A DNA stretch of 64,000 bases from contig DIUR01000027.1 of NCBI GenBank assembly GCA_002428265.1, positions 359,806 through 423,805 on the forward strand, given 5' to 3'. Source of the DNA: Bacteriovoracaceae bacterium UBA6153. GTDB taxonomy: Bacteria; Bdellovibrionota; Bacteriovoracia; Bacteriovoracales; Bacteriovoracaceae. The position numbers and the translations under genes were made by a program. The notes under the pieces are model-generated. The model was not told where the DNA came from, did not search any database, and worked only from the letters and a program-made list of their open reading frames with translations. This document shows positions 54,573 to 63,415 of the stretch, piece after piece. Each line of letters begins with the position of its first letter. The first letter of the stretch is position 1.

Positions 54573-55262
54573 ATGGATGGAGAAGTTTTGAAAAAATCAG
54601 GTAAAGAAATAAGTGTTAAAAAAGCATCTCAACTCCTTAATTTGAGTGAGAGAACGGTCTTAAATTTCATAAAACAAAAAAAGATCGAAGCAATAAAAGT
54701 AGGGCGTGATTGGTTTATTGACTATGCTAGTTTTATCTCGTTTTCTGAAAAATATGAGTTTGAGATGGCAAACCTTTCGGAAAGTTTCGGAAACATTCCG
54801 AAAGATTCGGAAAAGTTCGGAAATGTTTCGGAAAATGCGGAGACCTTTCCGAAAAGAAACAGCGAAGTTAAGCTAAAAAATCACCTTCCTAGTCTTAGAG
54901 TTTATGAGCTAGCAAAAAATATAATACCTCCTGAAACAATAAATTTAAAAAATCCAAATCCAATTGATGAGCGAATTCAGTCACTCATTTTTAATACTCT
55001 TGAATCCATAGGCTCAGGTTTTTACGCCTATTCTTGGGATGAAAAAAAGTTTTATTACGGGAAAGCAAGAAGTCATGCAGGTGGAGCGATGGCCTTAATG
55101 GTTGTTAACGAAAGCATACTAAATAAATGGAAGAAAACAAATTTCGAGTTAGAAGAAGTTTTAATTCCAGCTCTTGGTGCTTTGATCAAAACAGTGGAGA
55201 AAAAATCTTTAAAAGAGAAAACTGAAGGCCGTGAACAGCGAGGAAAAAATGAAAGAACCTAA
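54573..55262 (+). CDS. Helix-turn-helix (excisionase/MerR-type) protein between DGR target and avd
   Basis: 229 residues. N-terminal HTH_17-type domain (KEISVKKASQLLNLSERTVLN... with KVGRDWFIDYASF) at about 9-55, a linker (about 65-95) encoded by the second TTCGGAA cluster, and a C-terminal domain of about 130 residues not recognised. A TTG at 54588 has a better ribosome-binding site (GGAG five bases up) and may be the real start. It overlaps avd. It probably binds the TTCGGAA boxes and may control the DGR (inference). Confidence 0.8.
   Translation: MDGEVLKKSGKEISVKKASQLLNLSERTVLNFIKQKKIEAIKVGRDWFIDYASFISFSEKYEFEMANLSESFGNIPKDSEKFGNVSENAETFPKRNSEVKLKNHLPSLRVYELAKNIIPPETINLKNPNPIDERIQSLIFNTLESIGSGFYAYSWDEKKFYYGKARSHAGGAMALMVVNESILNKWKKTNFELEEVLIPALGALIKTVEKKSLKEKTEGREQRGKNERT
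54776..54853. repeat. Second TTCGGAA/TTCCGAA cluster, inside the HTH gene
   Basis: Seven boxes start at 54776, 54786, 54796 (reverse), 54806, 54816, 54827 and 54847 (reverse), again mostly 10 bp apart. They code for the Ser/Glu/Phe/Gly/Asn-rich linker of the HTH protein. Confidence 0.78.
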
Positions 55263-55617
55263 GGCCTACGTTGATTCTTATCAATTAACGATTCACTTAT
55301 TTCATCGAACTAAAAATTTCCCAAAACAATTGCGACCAACTCTTGGAAGAAGCATAGAGGAAGAAGCCCTTAAACTCACACAAAATTTAAGAAAAACATT
55401 TGTCCTGCCAAACAAAGAAGAAAATAAATTACGAAAAATAAATTATCTGCAAGAAGCTTCATTGTCGCTTGATGATTTAAAAGTGCTCATCCAGATGAGC
55501 TACGATTTGAAGGCCATAAATGTGGCGGCATTATCTGAAACGACATCTTTGACTCGTGAAATAGGAAAAGAGATCGGCGGACTTTTAAAGCATTTTAAAA
55601 GAGGGGGAGAACTATGA
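55249..55617 (+). CDS. avd: DGR accessory protein Avd
   Basis: 122 residues, all helical, with the Avd/four-helix-bundle pattern: an aromatic, basic first helix (YQLTIHLFHRTKNFPKQLRPTLG), then LQEASLSLDDLKVLIQMSYDLKAI and a C-terminal TREIGKEIGGLLKHF. Avd forms a barrel-shaped pentamer that binds the RT and template RNA (known of the family). Start with AGGA four bases up; an ATG six codons earlier is possible. It overlaps the RT gene by four bases (ATGA). Confidence 0.88.
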   Translation: MKEPKAYVDSYQLTIHLFHRTKNFPKQLRPTLGRSIEEEALKLTQNLRKTFVLPNKEENKLRKINYLQEASLSLDDLKVLIQMSYDLKAINVAALSETTSLTREIGKEIGGLLKHFKRGGEL

Positions 55618-56564
55618 CTCTTCTTGAAGATGTATTCAATTTTGAAAACCTTTTGGAATCATATAGAGCTTGTCGTCGTGGAAAAAGGGCAACATATGGT
55701 GATCAAAAGTTTTTTACCAACTATCCCGAAAGAATTTTAGAAATCCAAGATGAACTTAGAGAAAATAGATATAAGTGGGGTGAGTATCGGGAGTTTTATG
55801 TTGTCGATCCTAAAAAAAGACTTATTATGGCCGCCCCTTTTAGAGATCGAATCGTTCATCATGCTATTCATCGAGTAATTTCTCCTTATGTAGAAAAAAG
55901 ATTAAGTAATTCTGTATGTGCTTGTCGATGTGGAATGGGAAATCGTTATGCGGTACTAAAACTTAAGGAAAAACTGCAAAATCTTGAATCTCGTTATGTG
56001 ATTAAACTTGATGTGAAAAAATATTTTCCATCAGTCGATCATAAAATTTTATTCAGTGATTTAAAAGAGATTCTTCCAGATGATTCTCTTGATATTTTAT
56101 TGTGGTCTTTAATTCAAAATCATAAAGGCTACAAGGTTTTGGGAAGTGGAATACCTATTGGGAATTATACTTCTCAATTGTTTGCCAATTTTTATTTATC
56201 AAAAGTTGATGACTATATTGTGAGTGCTCTTAAAGAGCATGATGAAAGGGCATTTTATATTCGCTACATGGATGATCTTGTTCTTGTTGGTGCTAATAAA
56301 GATGCAACCTGTGAAATTGCCTCTATTGCTATTACTTTAGCAGCACAAAGAAATCTTGAAATACCAGTTTATAAAAGAGTCCATCTAAATCAGGATGCAA
56401 TTCCATTTTTAGGTTATCTCGTAGATCGGGATTTCATACGTCCACTATCAAGAAATATTAGAAAAATTAAACGAAAGCTTAAAAAAATTGAAAAAACAAA
56501 TATCAGAGCGAGCTACAAACAAATGGTGAAGCTTTCTTATGATAATTGGGCGAGTCTAAAATGA
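55614..56564 (+). CDS. DGR reverse transcriptase
   Basis: 316 residues. Fingers motif APFRDRIVHHAIHRVISPY, CACRCGMG, active-site Asp in VIKLDVKKYFPS (D133), the DGR-type motif IPIGNYTSQLFANFYLS (182-196, SQ where retroviral RTs have QG) and the catalytic YMDD (218-221), then FLGYLV. It makes adenine-mutated cDNA from the template RNA that replaces the VR. It is translationally coupled to avd, and the template repeat begins 61 bases after its stop. Confidence 0.96.
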   Translation: MTLLEDVFNFENLLESYRACRRGKRATYGDQKFFTNYPERILEIQDELRENRYKWGEYREFYVVDPKKRLIMAAPFRDRIVHHAIHRVISPYVEKRLSNSVCACRCGMGNRYAVLKLKEKLQNLESRYVIKLDVKKYFPSVDHKILFSDLKEILPDDSLDILLWSLIQNHKGYKVLGSGIPIGNYTSQLFANFYLSKVDDYIVSALKEHDERAFYIRYMDDLVLVGANKDATCEIASIAITLAAQRNLEIPVYKRVHLNQDAIPFLGYLVDRDFIRPLSRNIRKIKRKLKKIEKTNIRASYKQMVKLSYDNWASLK

Positions 56565-56625
56565 ATATTAGAAAGGTGAGAAAGACATCCAAGGGCATTG
56601 GGATTGACGTAATTTTACGAGTGTG

Positions 56626-56752
56626 TGCTGGTGCCGTCTTACGCGGTGGCAACTGGAACAACGACGTGAACACGGGCGTGTTTGCGTCGAATTTGAACAA
56701 CGCTCCTACGAATACGAACACGAACATCGGCTTCCGCTGTGTGTTCGTCCCG
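56626..56752 (+). repeat. DGR template repeat (TR)
   Basis: 127 bp, the unmutated partner of the VR at 54186-54312. It holds 27 adenines, of which 15 differ in the VR and none of the other bases differ. Adenines are concentrated in AAC/AAT/AAT-type codons as read in the VR frame. The TR is itself in an open frame that continues into the LysM protein gene. Confidence 0.97.
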
Positions 56753-56914
56753 GGCTTTTGGGTCGAGACTGGATGGAATTTTTGGCGAGCAAGAAGTGAA
56801 AGAGCACGTTCTTTTTCATCTCGCAATTCTTTGCCTCTAGGCAACTTTAGTCTTCCTCTCCTAGGTCACGCAAGTATTGGGCGATCACTCAATACTTGGG
56901 ATCTAAAAAATTTA

Positions 56915-57871
56915 TTGTTATTGTTATTGTTATTGATATTTTTATTTTTCTCATTTGAAACTTTTGCACGAGAAGTAGATAAAGTTAACAAGGGCGATAC
57001 TATTGAGACAATCGCAACACGAAATCTTCCTCGTGTTTGGACGACTCATGGAAAAGATATTTCTAGTTATGCTGAAGATATAAAGAAATGGAATCCCAAC
57101 ATTAAAGATTGGGAAAATCCTCCAGTAAATCAATTGATCTATGTGACTTATCCTTACGATGCTTACGCATCAGGAAGTTCATGGGCACCAATACTACCTA
57201 TGTATAAAGAGCCTAATGAATTTAATCGAAGTCTTCATGTGTCTCTATTTTATGCGACCTCATTTGGTACTTATGCAGAACAAACGACTGATCAAAATGT
57301 AAAATCTGGCCAGAACTTTCCAGTGACATTTGGTTTATCGGGAAGTGTCTCCGATGATGAAAAAACAAATTTTATCGTCGGAAGTTTTTATTGGGCACAG
57401 CCTTCCAAGGGAAGTGTGAAAGGAAATAGCGAATCACTTACGAGTGAGTTTTCAATTCCTGGCGAAGTCGGGGGAAATCTTTATTATCAAAATTATAATC
57501 GCGAAAATGGATTAGGCTTTTATACAGGCTATGATTATGAATCTCTTAATACCTTTAACACCGCTGAAATTGTCGGAGGTGATGCGGTTAAAAATATCAA
57601 TAATCAATTACACTATGGAACAGTCGGAGTCGTAAGTAATTTTGATGTGTTTAAAATGAATTTTAATGTTCGTGCGTCTTATTCTTATGTGCTTGCATCG
57701 AGCAGTGATTCTGGTAAAAAATTATCTGGAAGTAAATATATTTTGGCCTTAACGTATAAGCCAGATGGGAGATTTTCTTTTGGAGCTTTCTACAAACACC
57801 ATGACTTAGAGGGGACAACAAAACTTAGCATTGATCGGATTGGGTTTAATGTGGGGATTATTGTTTTTTAA
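56915..57871 (+). CDS. LysM-domain outer-membrane protein, in frame with the DGR template
   Basis: About 319 residues from the TTG chosen here. A hydrophobic signal (encoded partly by TTATTG repeats) ends FETFAREV, then one LysM domain (VDKVNKGDTIETIATRNL, IKKWNPNIKD, NQLIYVTYPYD) and a barrel-like C-terminus (SLHVSLFYATSFGTY to FNVGIIVF). The frame is open back to 56546, through the whole template repeat, so a start further up cannot be excluded; no strong ribosome-binding site is seen. A peptidoglycan-bound barrel is likely. Its link to the DGR may be positional only. Confidence 0.7.
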   Translation: MLLLLLLIFLFFSFETFAREVDKVNKGDTIETIATRNLPRVWTTHGKDISSYAEDIKKWNPNIKDWENPPVNQLIYVTYPYDAYASGSSWAPILPMYKEPNEFNRSLHVSLFYATSFGTYAEQTTDQNVKSGQNFPVTFGLSGSVSDDEKTNFIVGSFYWAQPSKGSVKGNSESLTSEFSIPGEVGGNLYYQNYNRENGLGFYTGYDYESLNTFNTAEIVGGDAVKNINNQLHYGTVGVVSNFDVFKMNFNVRASYSYVLASSSDSGKKLSGSKYILALTYKPDGRFSFGAFYKHHDLEGTTKLSIDRIGFNVGIIVF

Positions 57872-57902
57872 AAGTGGAGTAAAACAGGAAAGGGAATGAT
57901 TA

Positions 57903-58997
57903 TTACTTTTTTTTCGTAGTCTTGGTCTTAATAATCTTCTTATCTTCATCAATCTTTTGTCTAGCTGCTTGAGCAGTAATTTTTAAAAGCTTGTCAAAGT
58001 CAGATTCAAATAAATGATCCTGAATGACTCTGTATTTTTCAAATTCACTTTCTGCATGGGCCTTCGCAGCTTTTGCACTGATTTTTCCAGCACTCGTCAA
58101 TATTTCTCTACGATTAATTTTTAAAATATCATTTAAGTGGTTTGCCCAATCATTCATTGTCATTGGGATTTTTCTTTTGGCCATATCTTCAGCAAAATCA
58201 AGATAGCCACTCACTATTTTTCCAAGAGCATCGACTTCTTCTTTATTTAAATAGTTTTTTGCAATGGAGACATCAGATTTTAAAATTTTTCCCTCTGGTG
58301 AGTTCTCCCACGTGGTTAATCCCATATAAGGCTTTTCATGGTTCGCACGATCGTAAATAACTTCTGCGGCAGTTTGGCCATGAATAGCATAATGAAGCTT
58401 ATTTTGAACTTTTTTGAAAAATTCTTGAGTTGTTTCTGATTCAACATTGTAATCAACAGCAGTTGAATAAATATCAGTAATTTTTTGATAAAAGCGACGT
58501 TCACTTAGACGAATTTCACGAATTTCTTCAAGTAAATGCTCGTAATAATCTTCACCCAGAAATGCACCGTTCTCTAATCGTTTACGATCTAGGACAAAAC
58601 CTTTTATAGAAAACTCTTTTAATATGCGAGTGGCCCATTGGCGAAATTCTGTAGCCTTTTTTGAGTTCACGCGATAGCCAACAGAGATAACAGCATCGAG
58701 GTTATAGAATTTTAAAGTGCGACTTACTTCTCGTTTTCCTTCTTGTTGAACTTGTAAGAATTCTTTACAAGTTCCATTTTCAGTTAGTTCACCTTCGCTA
58801 TAAATCGCCTGTAAATGTAGGGTGATATTTTGAGGAGTAACATCGAATAGTGCCGCCATCATTTTTTGGGTAAGCCAAAGATTTTCATCTTCATAACGAA
58901 CTTCAATGCCTTCTTCTCTTGCTTGAGTTGAAAAGATTAAAAATTCAGCGGTACTATTGCGGATAATTAGATTTTTCGTGGTGCTCTTTTTGTTCAT
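57903..58997 (-). CDS. RhuM-family protein
   Basis: 364 residues with the RhuM layout: IRYEDENLWLTQKMMAALFDV-type start, VQQEGKREVSRTLKFYNLDAVISVGYRVNS, FRQWATRILKEF, and a later YHAIHGQTAAEVIYDRA-type segment. RhuM proteins (named from Salmonella pathogenicity island 3) are frequent cargo of mobile elements; their function is not well defined. Transcribed against the DGR genes. Confidence 0.88.
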   Translation of the reverse strand: MNKKSTTKNLIIRNSTAEFLIFSTQAREEGIEVRYEDENLWLTQKMMAALFDVTPQNITLHLQAIYSEGELTENGTCKEFLQVQQEGKREVSRTLKFYNLDAVISVGYRVNSKKATEFRQWATRILKEFSIKGFVLDRKRLENGAFLGEDYYEHLLEEIREIRLSERRFYQKITDIYSTAVDYNVESETTQEFFKKVQNKLHYAIHGQTAAEVIYDRANHEKPYMGLTTWENSPEGKILKSDVSIAKNYLNKEEVDALGKIVSGYLDFAEDMAKRKIPMTMNDWANHLNDILKINRREILTSAGKISAKAAKAHAESEFEKYRVIQDHLFESDFDKLLKITAQAARQKIDEDKKIIKTKTTKKK

Positions 58998-59012
58998 ATT
59001 AAGTGAAGGAGT

Positions 59013-59327
59013 TTAACCCCCTCCAGAATTATCACCACCAATACTTATTCTTGCAGCATTTACTTTGATGATTTTAAATAGTCCTTTTTCGACTATTTCA
59101 GAAGAACCATTTGCGTGCATAACCTCAACATTCTCTATTTCAGACGATTCGATTATTCTTCCATCAAAAAGGTGAAGTGCGTTTTTTGCAACATAGTTAA
59201 CATGCTCAGAGGGAGTAAGAATTTCACCAGAGTTTAGTGAGATTAGAGTTACCTCTTTAATGGCAGATTGAGCATTAAAAGAAATAACAATTATTGAAAA
59301 GAGCCCAAATTTTAAAATATTTTTCAT
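59013..59327 (-). CDS. Small exported protein paired with the TIGR02147-type regulator
   Basis: 104 residues with signal peptide MKNILKFGLFSIIVISFNAQSA and a C-terminal Gly tail (GGDNSGGG). It overlaps the TIGR02147-type gene by four bases. Unknown function; in Bdellovibrio-type genomes this regulator family often sits beside small exported proteins. Confidence 0.65.
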   Translation of the reverse strand: MKNILKFGLFSIIVISFNAQSAIKEVTLISLNSGEILTPSEHVNYVAKNALHLFDGRIIESSEIENVEVMHANGSSEIVEKGLFKIIKVNAARISIGGDNSGGG

Positions 59328-60127
59328 TGTAATTCCCCTTTATCTTCGGGATCAAAATTAATGTCTGTAAATGTATCACAAAACCCAACAGAAAATGCAG
59401 GAATATTTCCTTCAAAAGCAGGGTTACGCATATTGTTTTTTATTGTCTCATGCAAAATTTTATAAGCTTGATGATTTGCTTTTATTCCCTCTGCGTTTAA
59501 TGATCCAGTAAGAGAAAAGGCATAATTACGTTCTTTTCCTGCATGATGCGGCTTGTAGTATTCGGCATAAGTAGTTAAATGGTGCTTAATGCTTTCAAAT
59601 GATCGAATAAGAAACGTGGGATTATTAACTTTTAAAAGTCTGCTTTCTTCAATGGCCAATCCACGAGCAATAAGCGTATTCATGGCAGTTTGTGCTTTGT
59701 TACCTAATATATGGGCAAGCGTCTTAAAGTTAATTCCCTTGTCGTTTGAGGCCAAAATATAGGCAATAAAAAGTGAACGATCTTCTAAGATAGTTTCAAG
59801 TTCTTCTGTTGCAATCGCAGCGTTCTTTTTAGTCGTAGAAACACTTAATACTTCTTTTAAATTATTTGAAAGATTTTCATCGTAAGCAGCAAGAGCTTCA
59901 AAAAACATGGCAACATTACCAGATTCTAAGATAACTTTAATGTAATTATCTAGGTTAGGCTTTGTTGCTCCTGCCTTTGAGTTAATGTGATCACTCAAAG
60001 TACTTCTTGCGACATTGATTTTAGACGCGAGTTGAGAAATGCTAAGTTTTGCATTTTTCTCTTTTAAGTCCGATAGGCATTTTTTAAATATCCCTGTCCA
60101 TGGCTCTTGATTACTCATTTCATTCAT
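59324..60127 (-). CDS. TIGR02147-type regulator
   Basis: 267 residues. N-terminal HTH (LSISQLASKINVARSTLSDHINSKAG, about 22-48) and a second winged-helix-like region (about 120-175) followed by a C-terminal domain (DUF4423-like) ending near FSVGFCDTF. This architecture is TIGR02147, expanded in Bdellovibrionota and Fibrobacteres. It is coupled to the small exported gene at 59013. Confidence 0.75.
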   Translation of the reverse strand: MNEMSNQEPWTGIFKKCLSDLKEKNAKLSISQLASKINVARSTLSDHINSKAGATKPNLDNYIKVILESGNVAMFFEALAAYDENLSNNLKEVLSVSTTKKNAAIATEELETILEDRSLFIAYILASNDKGINFKTLAHILGNKAQTAMNTLIARGLAIEESRLLKVNNPTFLIRSFESIKHHLTTYAEYYKPHHAGKERNYAFSLTGSLNAEGIKANHQAYKILHETIKNNMRNPAFEGNIPAFSVGFCDTFTDINFDPEDKGELQ

Positions 60128-60478
60128 AAGCTTCTCGATTAAATAAATTCATATGAGCTTCATATCGAAGGCAATAATCTCTTGACAACTAAAAAATGGC
60201 CAAAATGACACCAAATCTTCTGTTTTGACATAATTTATAGGGGTTTTACCTACTAAAAAAATCTTACAGCAGGCATTTCATTGAAAACTGCTACCGACCG
60301 TCGGCCAAATTAGTGCTTTTGACTGACGGTAGGTAGCAATTATTAGAGCTATTCATTTTTTCATTTATTTTATCAAAAAATTTTAGTTTTCTTTTTTCGC
60401 TCAATTTATTTCATCGAAAAAAAAGGAGGAAGAAAAAACGAAATAAATAAGCATCAATTTTTTTATGGAGGAACTGGA
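60128..60478. other. Intergenic region with inverted repeat before the conjugation operon
   Basis: 351 bases without a gene, between the divergent TIGR02147 gene and a run of plus-strand genes. It contains TTGACA boxes at 60182 and 60225 without clear -10 partners, and the large inverted repeat at 60290-60337. Confidence 0.55.
60290..60337. repeat. 13-bp inverted repeat, possible oriT or operator
   Basis: GCTACCGACCGTC (60290-60302) and GACGGTAGGTAGC (60325-60337) match as inverted arms with one mismatch around 22 bases. No T run follows. Position before type IV secretion genes fits a transfer origin or regulator site (inference). Confidence 0.5.
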
Positions 60479-60634
60479 ATGAGAAAAGGAACTTTGAATT
60501 TACTTGAAACACTAAAGCGCATGAAGCTTGAAGTGAATGAGCTTGTCGGAATGCTTTCGATTAAAGAGCTGACAACCAATTTTAGATTTATTGATGAGTA
60601 CAAACAATTACATCGTGCTTACGCGCGAATTTAA
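60479..60634 (+). CDS. Small helical protein (51 residues)
   Basis: Short gene with GGAGG before its ATG. The product (MRKGTLNLLETLKRMK...) is helical and charged, with no signal. It opens the plus-strand run that leads into the secretion genes, 9 bases before the next gene. Confidence 0.65.
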   Translation: MRKGTLNLLETLKRMKLEVNELVGMLSIKELTTNFRFIDEYKQLHRAYARI

Positions 60635-60643
60635 GGAGGGATA

Positions 60644-60859
60644 ATGGAGAAAATGGAAATGCTGATTCAGCACTTAGAAAAAACGATTGAGAGTATTACG
60701 CGAAGGGAGTTTAGAAAAAATCCCAAGGCCACGGCAATGGCCTTAAGGATTAAACGAAAAATTAACGAACTTAAGAAAGTGAAAAATGAAAAATCGAGAC
60801 ATCTCGAAAATCAAGGAGTGCTTAAATACTTACACCCTAAATCACTTTTAGAAAACTAG
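60644..60859 (+). CDS. Small basic helical protein (71 residues)
   Basis: Lys/Arg-rich helix (EKTIESITRREFRKNPK, RIKRKINELKKVKNEK) with AAGGAGG upstream. Unknown function; could bind nucleic acid. Part of the plus-strand run. Confidence 0.65.
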   Translation: MEKMEMLIQHLEKTIESITRREFRKNPKATAMALRIKRKINELKKVKNEKSRHLENQGVLKYLHPKSLLEN

Positions 60860-60887
60860 AATTTTAACATTTTAAGGAGATTTAACT

Positions 60888-62807
60888 ATGAAGCTAAAAA
60901 TAATTTTAGCAAGTGCTTTGCTGTGCCTATTTTCGGCCTGTTCATTTAAAAGTGAAAACGGCGGTGGTGACGGTGGTGGTGGAATGACTGCCACCTCCAA
61001 TGAATTAAAAATTGATCCAAATGCTGATAGCGATGGAGATAGCGTCTTAGATGGAGAAGAAATAAATAGGGGCCGAAATCCTTTTGTGGCCGAACTTCCA
61101 GACTTAAAGGTGCGATTTTTACAAAATTATAAAATTGAAGTCACCTATCATGACAAAAATGCTGATTCAGTTAAAGATCAAAAAACGATTATCATTAATA
61201 CCGATATCAAAGACACTAATCCCGACTTTAAGTTTAGGGTTGGTAATGTCTTTGCTAGAAATCATGCGAAGAAAACTGCGGCAAGTTTTGGAAGATTTTC
61301 AAGCCATTCAAGTGGCACATTTGAAGAACATGATCTTTCATGGGTAAGTTATCCAGAGCTTGATCCAAAGTTTTTTCATGCAAAGGCACTACAGCATCGA
61401 GAAGTCTTTAATGATCAAAATATCATAGATAATATTCGGATCACACTTTCAAATCAGGCAAGGCTTAATGAATCGCCCATCTTTAAAGAAATTAAGAATC
61501 TAAAACTTAATTTCTATTTTCTAAATCACGAGACAGAAAATTATGAAATCTTAGCATCAACTATCGTTGATCGGCATTTTCAGTCTGGGATTTATGAATT
61601 TTTTGATGTGGTCATTGATAATGCTCCGGTTGCTCTACTGAAAGAGAGTTTCTTTAAGCGTGGTGAGTTTATTATTTCAGAGGTGGAAGATTATGAAATT
61701 TCTGCGCTGACATTAAACTATAAAACACTTTTGAATTCTGTAAAGGCTAAATCAATTCCTGTTTTATATGAGACTCCACTAGATGAAAAAATCTATTATG
61801 TGGCCGCGAGCAAAGGCGTTACATTTCAAAGCATTTTAAAGTCAGTTTTTGATAAAAACTATGTGATTAAGGATGATTCGCTTTTAAAGATCGGGCAATT
61901 TGAAAACAATCTCCCAAGCTTTACTCATCTAAAAGAAATTAAGGATAAGGATAAGCTTGGGAAATGGTTTGTGATGACCAATGAGTTTAAAGAAAACTAT
62001 TTGGATCGAAAATATCTTCCAAGTGATCGCATTGTTTTATCCTATATAACTGGCAATGATTTATCTGGGGAAACAAATGAAAGTATCTATTCTTATGTTG
62101 GAGCAATTTCAGGTAACAAGTCAGAATCCGTTTTACCACTCGGTAATATCACACCAAACTCTAAAGTTGAATTTACTCTAAGGCCTATAAATCGCTTCGG
62201 TAGAAGTCTAAACAAACAACGAGAAGTTTACAGTCGTGCCGGTGGAAGCTGTGGGAAAAATTGCATCCAGTTACCAATGAATTGTACTTGGGAAGTAAAT
62301 ATTTTTAAAGACTATAATGAAGGGTTTGCTTTTACTCCTGATCTATTAGGAGAAGGAGAAAAGCTAGATCTTTTAATTAACGGAGAAACTTTTAAGCTGA
62401 GTGATCTTTTAAAAGAAAAAAAGATAATGCTTTCTAAAACCGAGGCAGGGATTCATCTAACGATTAATGACATTTCAAAAATCTTAGAGATCAAAGATTT
62501 TGAGGAAAACACTCTTTCTTTAAAGGTCAAATCTTTTACTGGTAGTGATTTTTTTGGGGTGAAATTAGTTGAAGTTGGCGGTTACTGGCAAGGTATTGGC
62601 GGTTGTCCATTTAACACTCCGGCGGTTGCGGAGAAATTTCAGACACAAATTTCAAAAGAAACTCGTGAGCTAGGAGAAATCACTTGGCTTATTAATGATC
62701 TTGCTAATAGAGGCTATCACTATAAGTTTCAGCTTTTAGATTCAGGCCCCTATTATCAAGAAATATCTCTTTCAGTGAGTAGTTCAATTGAAAACTATTA
62801 CAACTAA
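60888..62807 (+). CDS. Large lipoprotein with thrombospondin type 3-like calcium repeat
   Basis: 639 residues: lipobox LFSACSF, a Gly/Asp-rich linker, a TSP3-type Ca-binding repeat (DPNADSDGDSVLDGEE, about 38-60), then a long unrecognised beta-rich region with Cys in CGKNCIQLPMNCTW and GGCPFNT. AAGGAG precedes the ATG. It lies just before the VirB2-like gene and may be a surface partner of the conjugation system (inference). Confidence 0.75.
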   Translation: MKLKIILASALLCLFSACSFKSENGGGDGGGGMTATSNELKIDPNADSDGDSVLDGEEINRGRNPFVAELPDLKVRFLQNYKIEVTYHDKNADSVKDQKTIIINTDIKDTNPDFKFRVGNVFARNHAKKTAASFGRFSSHSSGTFEEHDLSWVSYPELDPKFFHAKALQHREVFNDQNIIDNIRITLSNQARLNESPIFKEIKNLKLNFYFLNHETENYEILASTIVDRHFQSGIYEFFDVVIDNAPVALLKESFFKRGEFIISEVEDYEISALTLNYKTLLNSVKAKSIPVLYETPLDEKIYYVAASKGVTFQSILKSVFDKNYVIKDDSLLKIGQFENNLPSFTHLKEIKDKDKLGKWFVMTNEFKENYLDRKYLPSDRIVLSYITGNDLSGETNESIYSYVGAISGNKSESVLPLGNITPNSKVEFTLRPINRFGRSLNKQREVYSRAGGSCGKNCIQLPMNCTWEVNIFKDYNEGFAFTPDLLGEGEKLDLLINGETFKLSDLLKEKKIMLSKTEAGIHLTINDISKILEIKDFEENTLSLKVKSFTGSDFFGVKLVEVGGYWQGIGGCPFNTPAVAEKFQTQISKETRELGEITWLINDLANRGYHYKFQLLDSGPYYQEISLSVSSSIENYYN

Positions 62808-62833
62808 CAAACACAATTAAATAATGAGGTTTT

Positions 62834-63139
62834 ATGACTTTTAAAAGTTTAAAAAAGACAATGATTCTCCCCTTAAAATATTGGTTCTATGTATTTCCAT
62901 ATTTTTTGATGAGTAATCCGGCTAGGGCAAGAGATTTAGAATCCATTGCCACCAATCTTTCAACAAAGACCGGTACTCTGGCCAATTTGTTAGTGCCATT
63001 AGGATTTGCGATCTCAGCGATCTTTATGATCGTAGGTCACCCAAGAGGGGCACAGTTCATGTCAACAACTTTGATGGCCGCTTTAATTTCTCTGGGGGGA
63101 TCATCGGTCTTTAATTGGCTTAAAAGCGTGGTGGGATAA
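62834..63139 (+). CDS. VirB2/TrbC-like pilin
   Basis: 101 residues: N-terminal hydrophobic segment ending near NPARA, then two hydrophobic helices (TLANLLVPLGFAISAIFMIVG, FMSTTLMAALISLGGSSVF) as in VirB2/TrbC pilins. It directly precedes the VirB3-like gene. Call rests on shape and order. Confidence 0.72.
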   Translation: MTFKSLKKTMILPLKYWFYVFPYFLMSNPARARDLESIATNLSTKTGTLANLLVPLGFAISAIFMIVGHPRGAQFMSTTLMAALISLGGSSVFNWLKSVVG

Positions 63140-63415
63140 ATGAATGAAATAAATGCGACCTATCCAAGTTTTCTAAAAAATGAACCGCTTATCTGGGGAG
63201 TAAGTATTTCAGATTTATTTCGCCTAAGTGGCGTCATGGTACTGATGCAAATACTTGGCGCAGGAAGCATCGTGATTCTAGGCTCAACTTTAATTTCCTA
63301 TCTAGGAATCATAACGGCGAGGAGGGTTTTTCCTCGCCGCTATTTCGAATTTGTATGGAAAAGAAAAAAACTCATTAAAAGGAATGAATTAAATGCAAAA
63401 AACAAAATTTTATAA
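63140..63415 (+). CDS. VirB3-like membrane protein
   Basis: 91 residues, starting on the base after the pilin stop. One long hydrophobic region (VMVLMQILGAGSIVILGSTLISYLGII) and a basic C-terminus (RRVFPRRYFEFVWKRKK). Size and place between a VirB2-like and a VirB4-N-like gene fit VirB3. It overlaps the next gene by 23 bases. Confidence 0.68.
   Translation: MNEINATYPSFLKNEPLIWGVSISDLFRLSGVMVLMQILGAGSIVILGSTLISYLGIITARRVFPRRYFEFVWKRKKLIKRNELNAKNKIL

Noticed and set aside
54316..56545. A second variable repeat or target gene
   Set aside because: No other copy of the template-like sequence was seen in the window beyond VR and TR.
56912..56935. TTATTG hexamer run as a phase-variation tract
   Set aside because: The unit is six bases, so changes keep the frame; it only lengthens a Leu run in the signal peptide.
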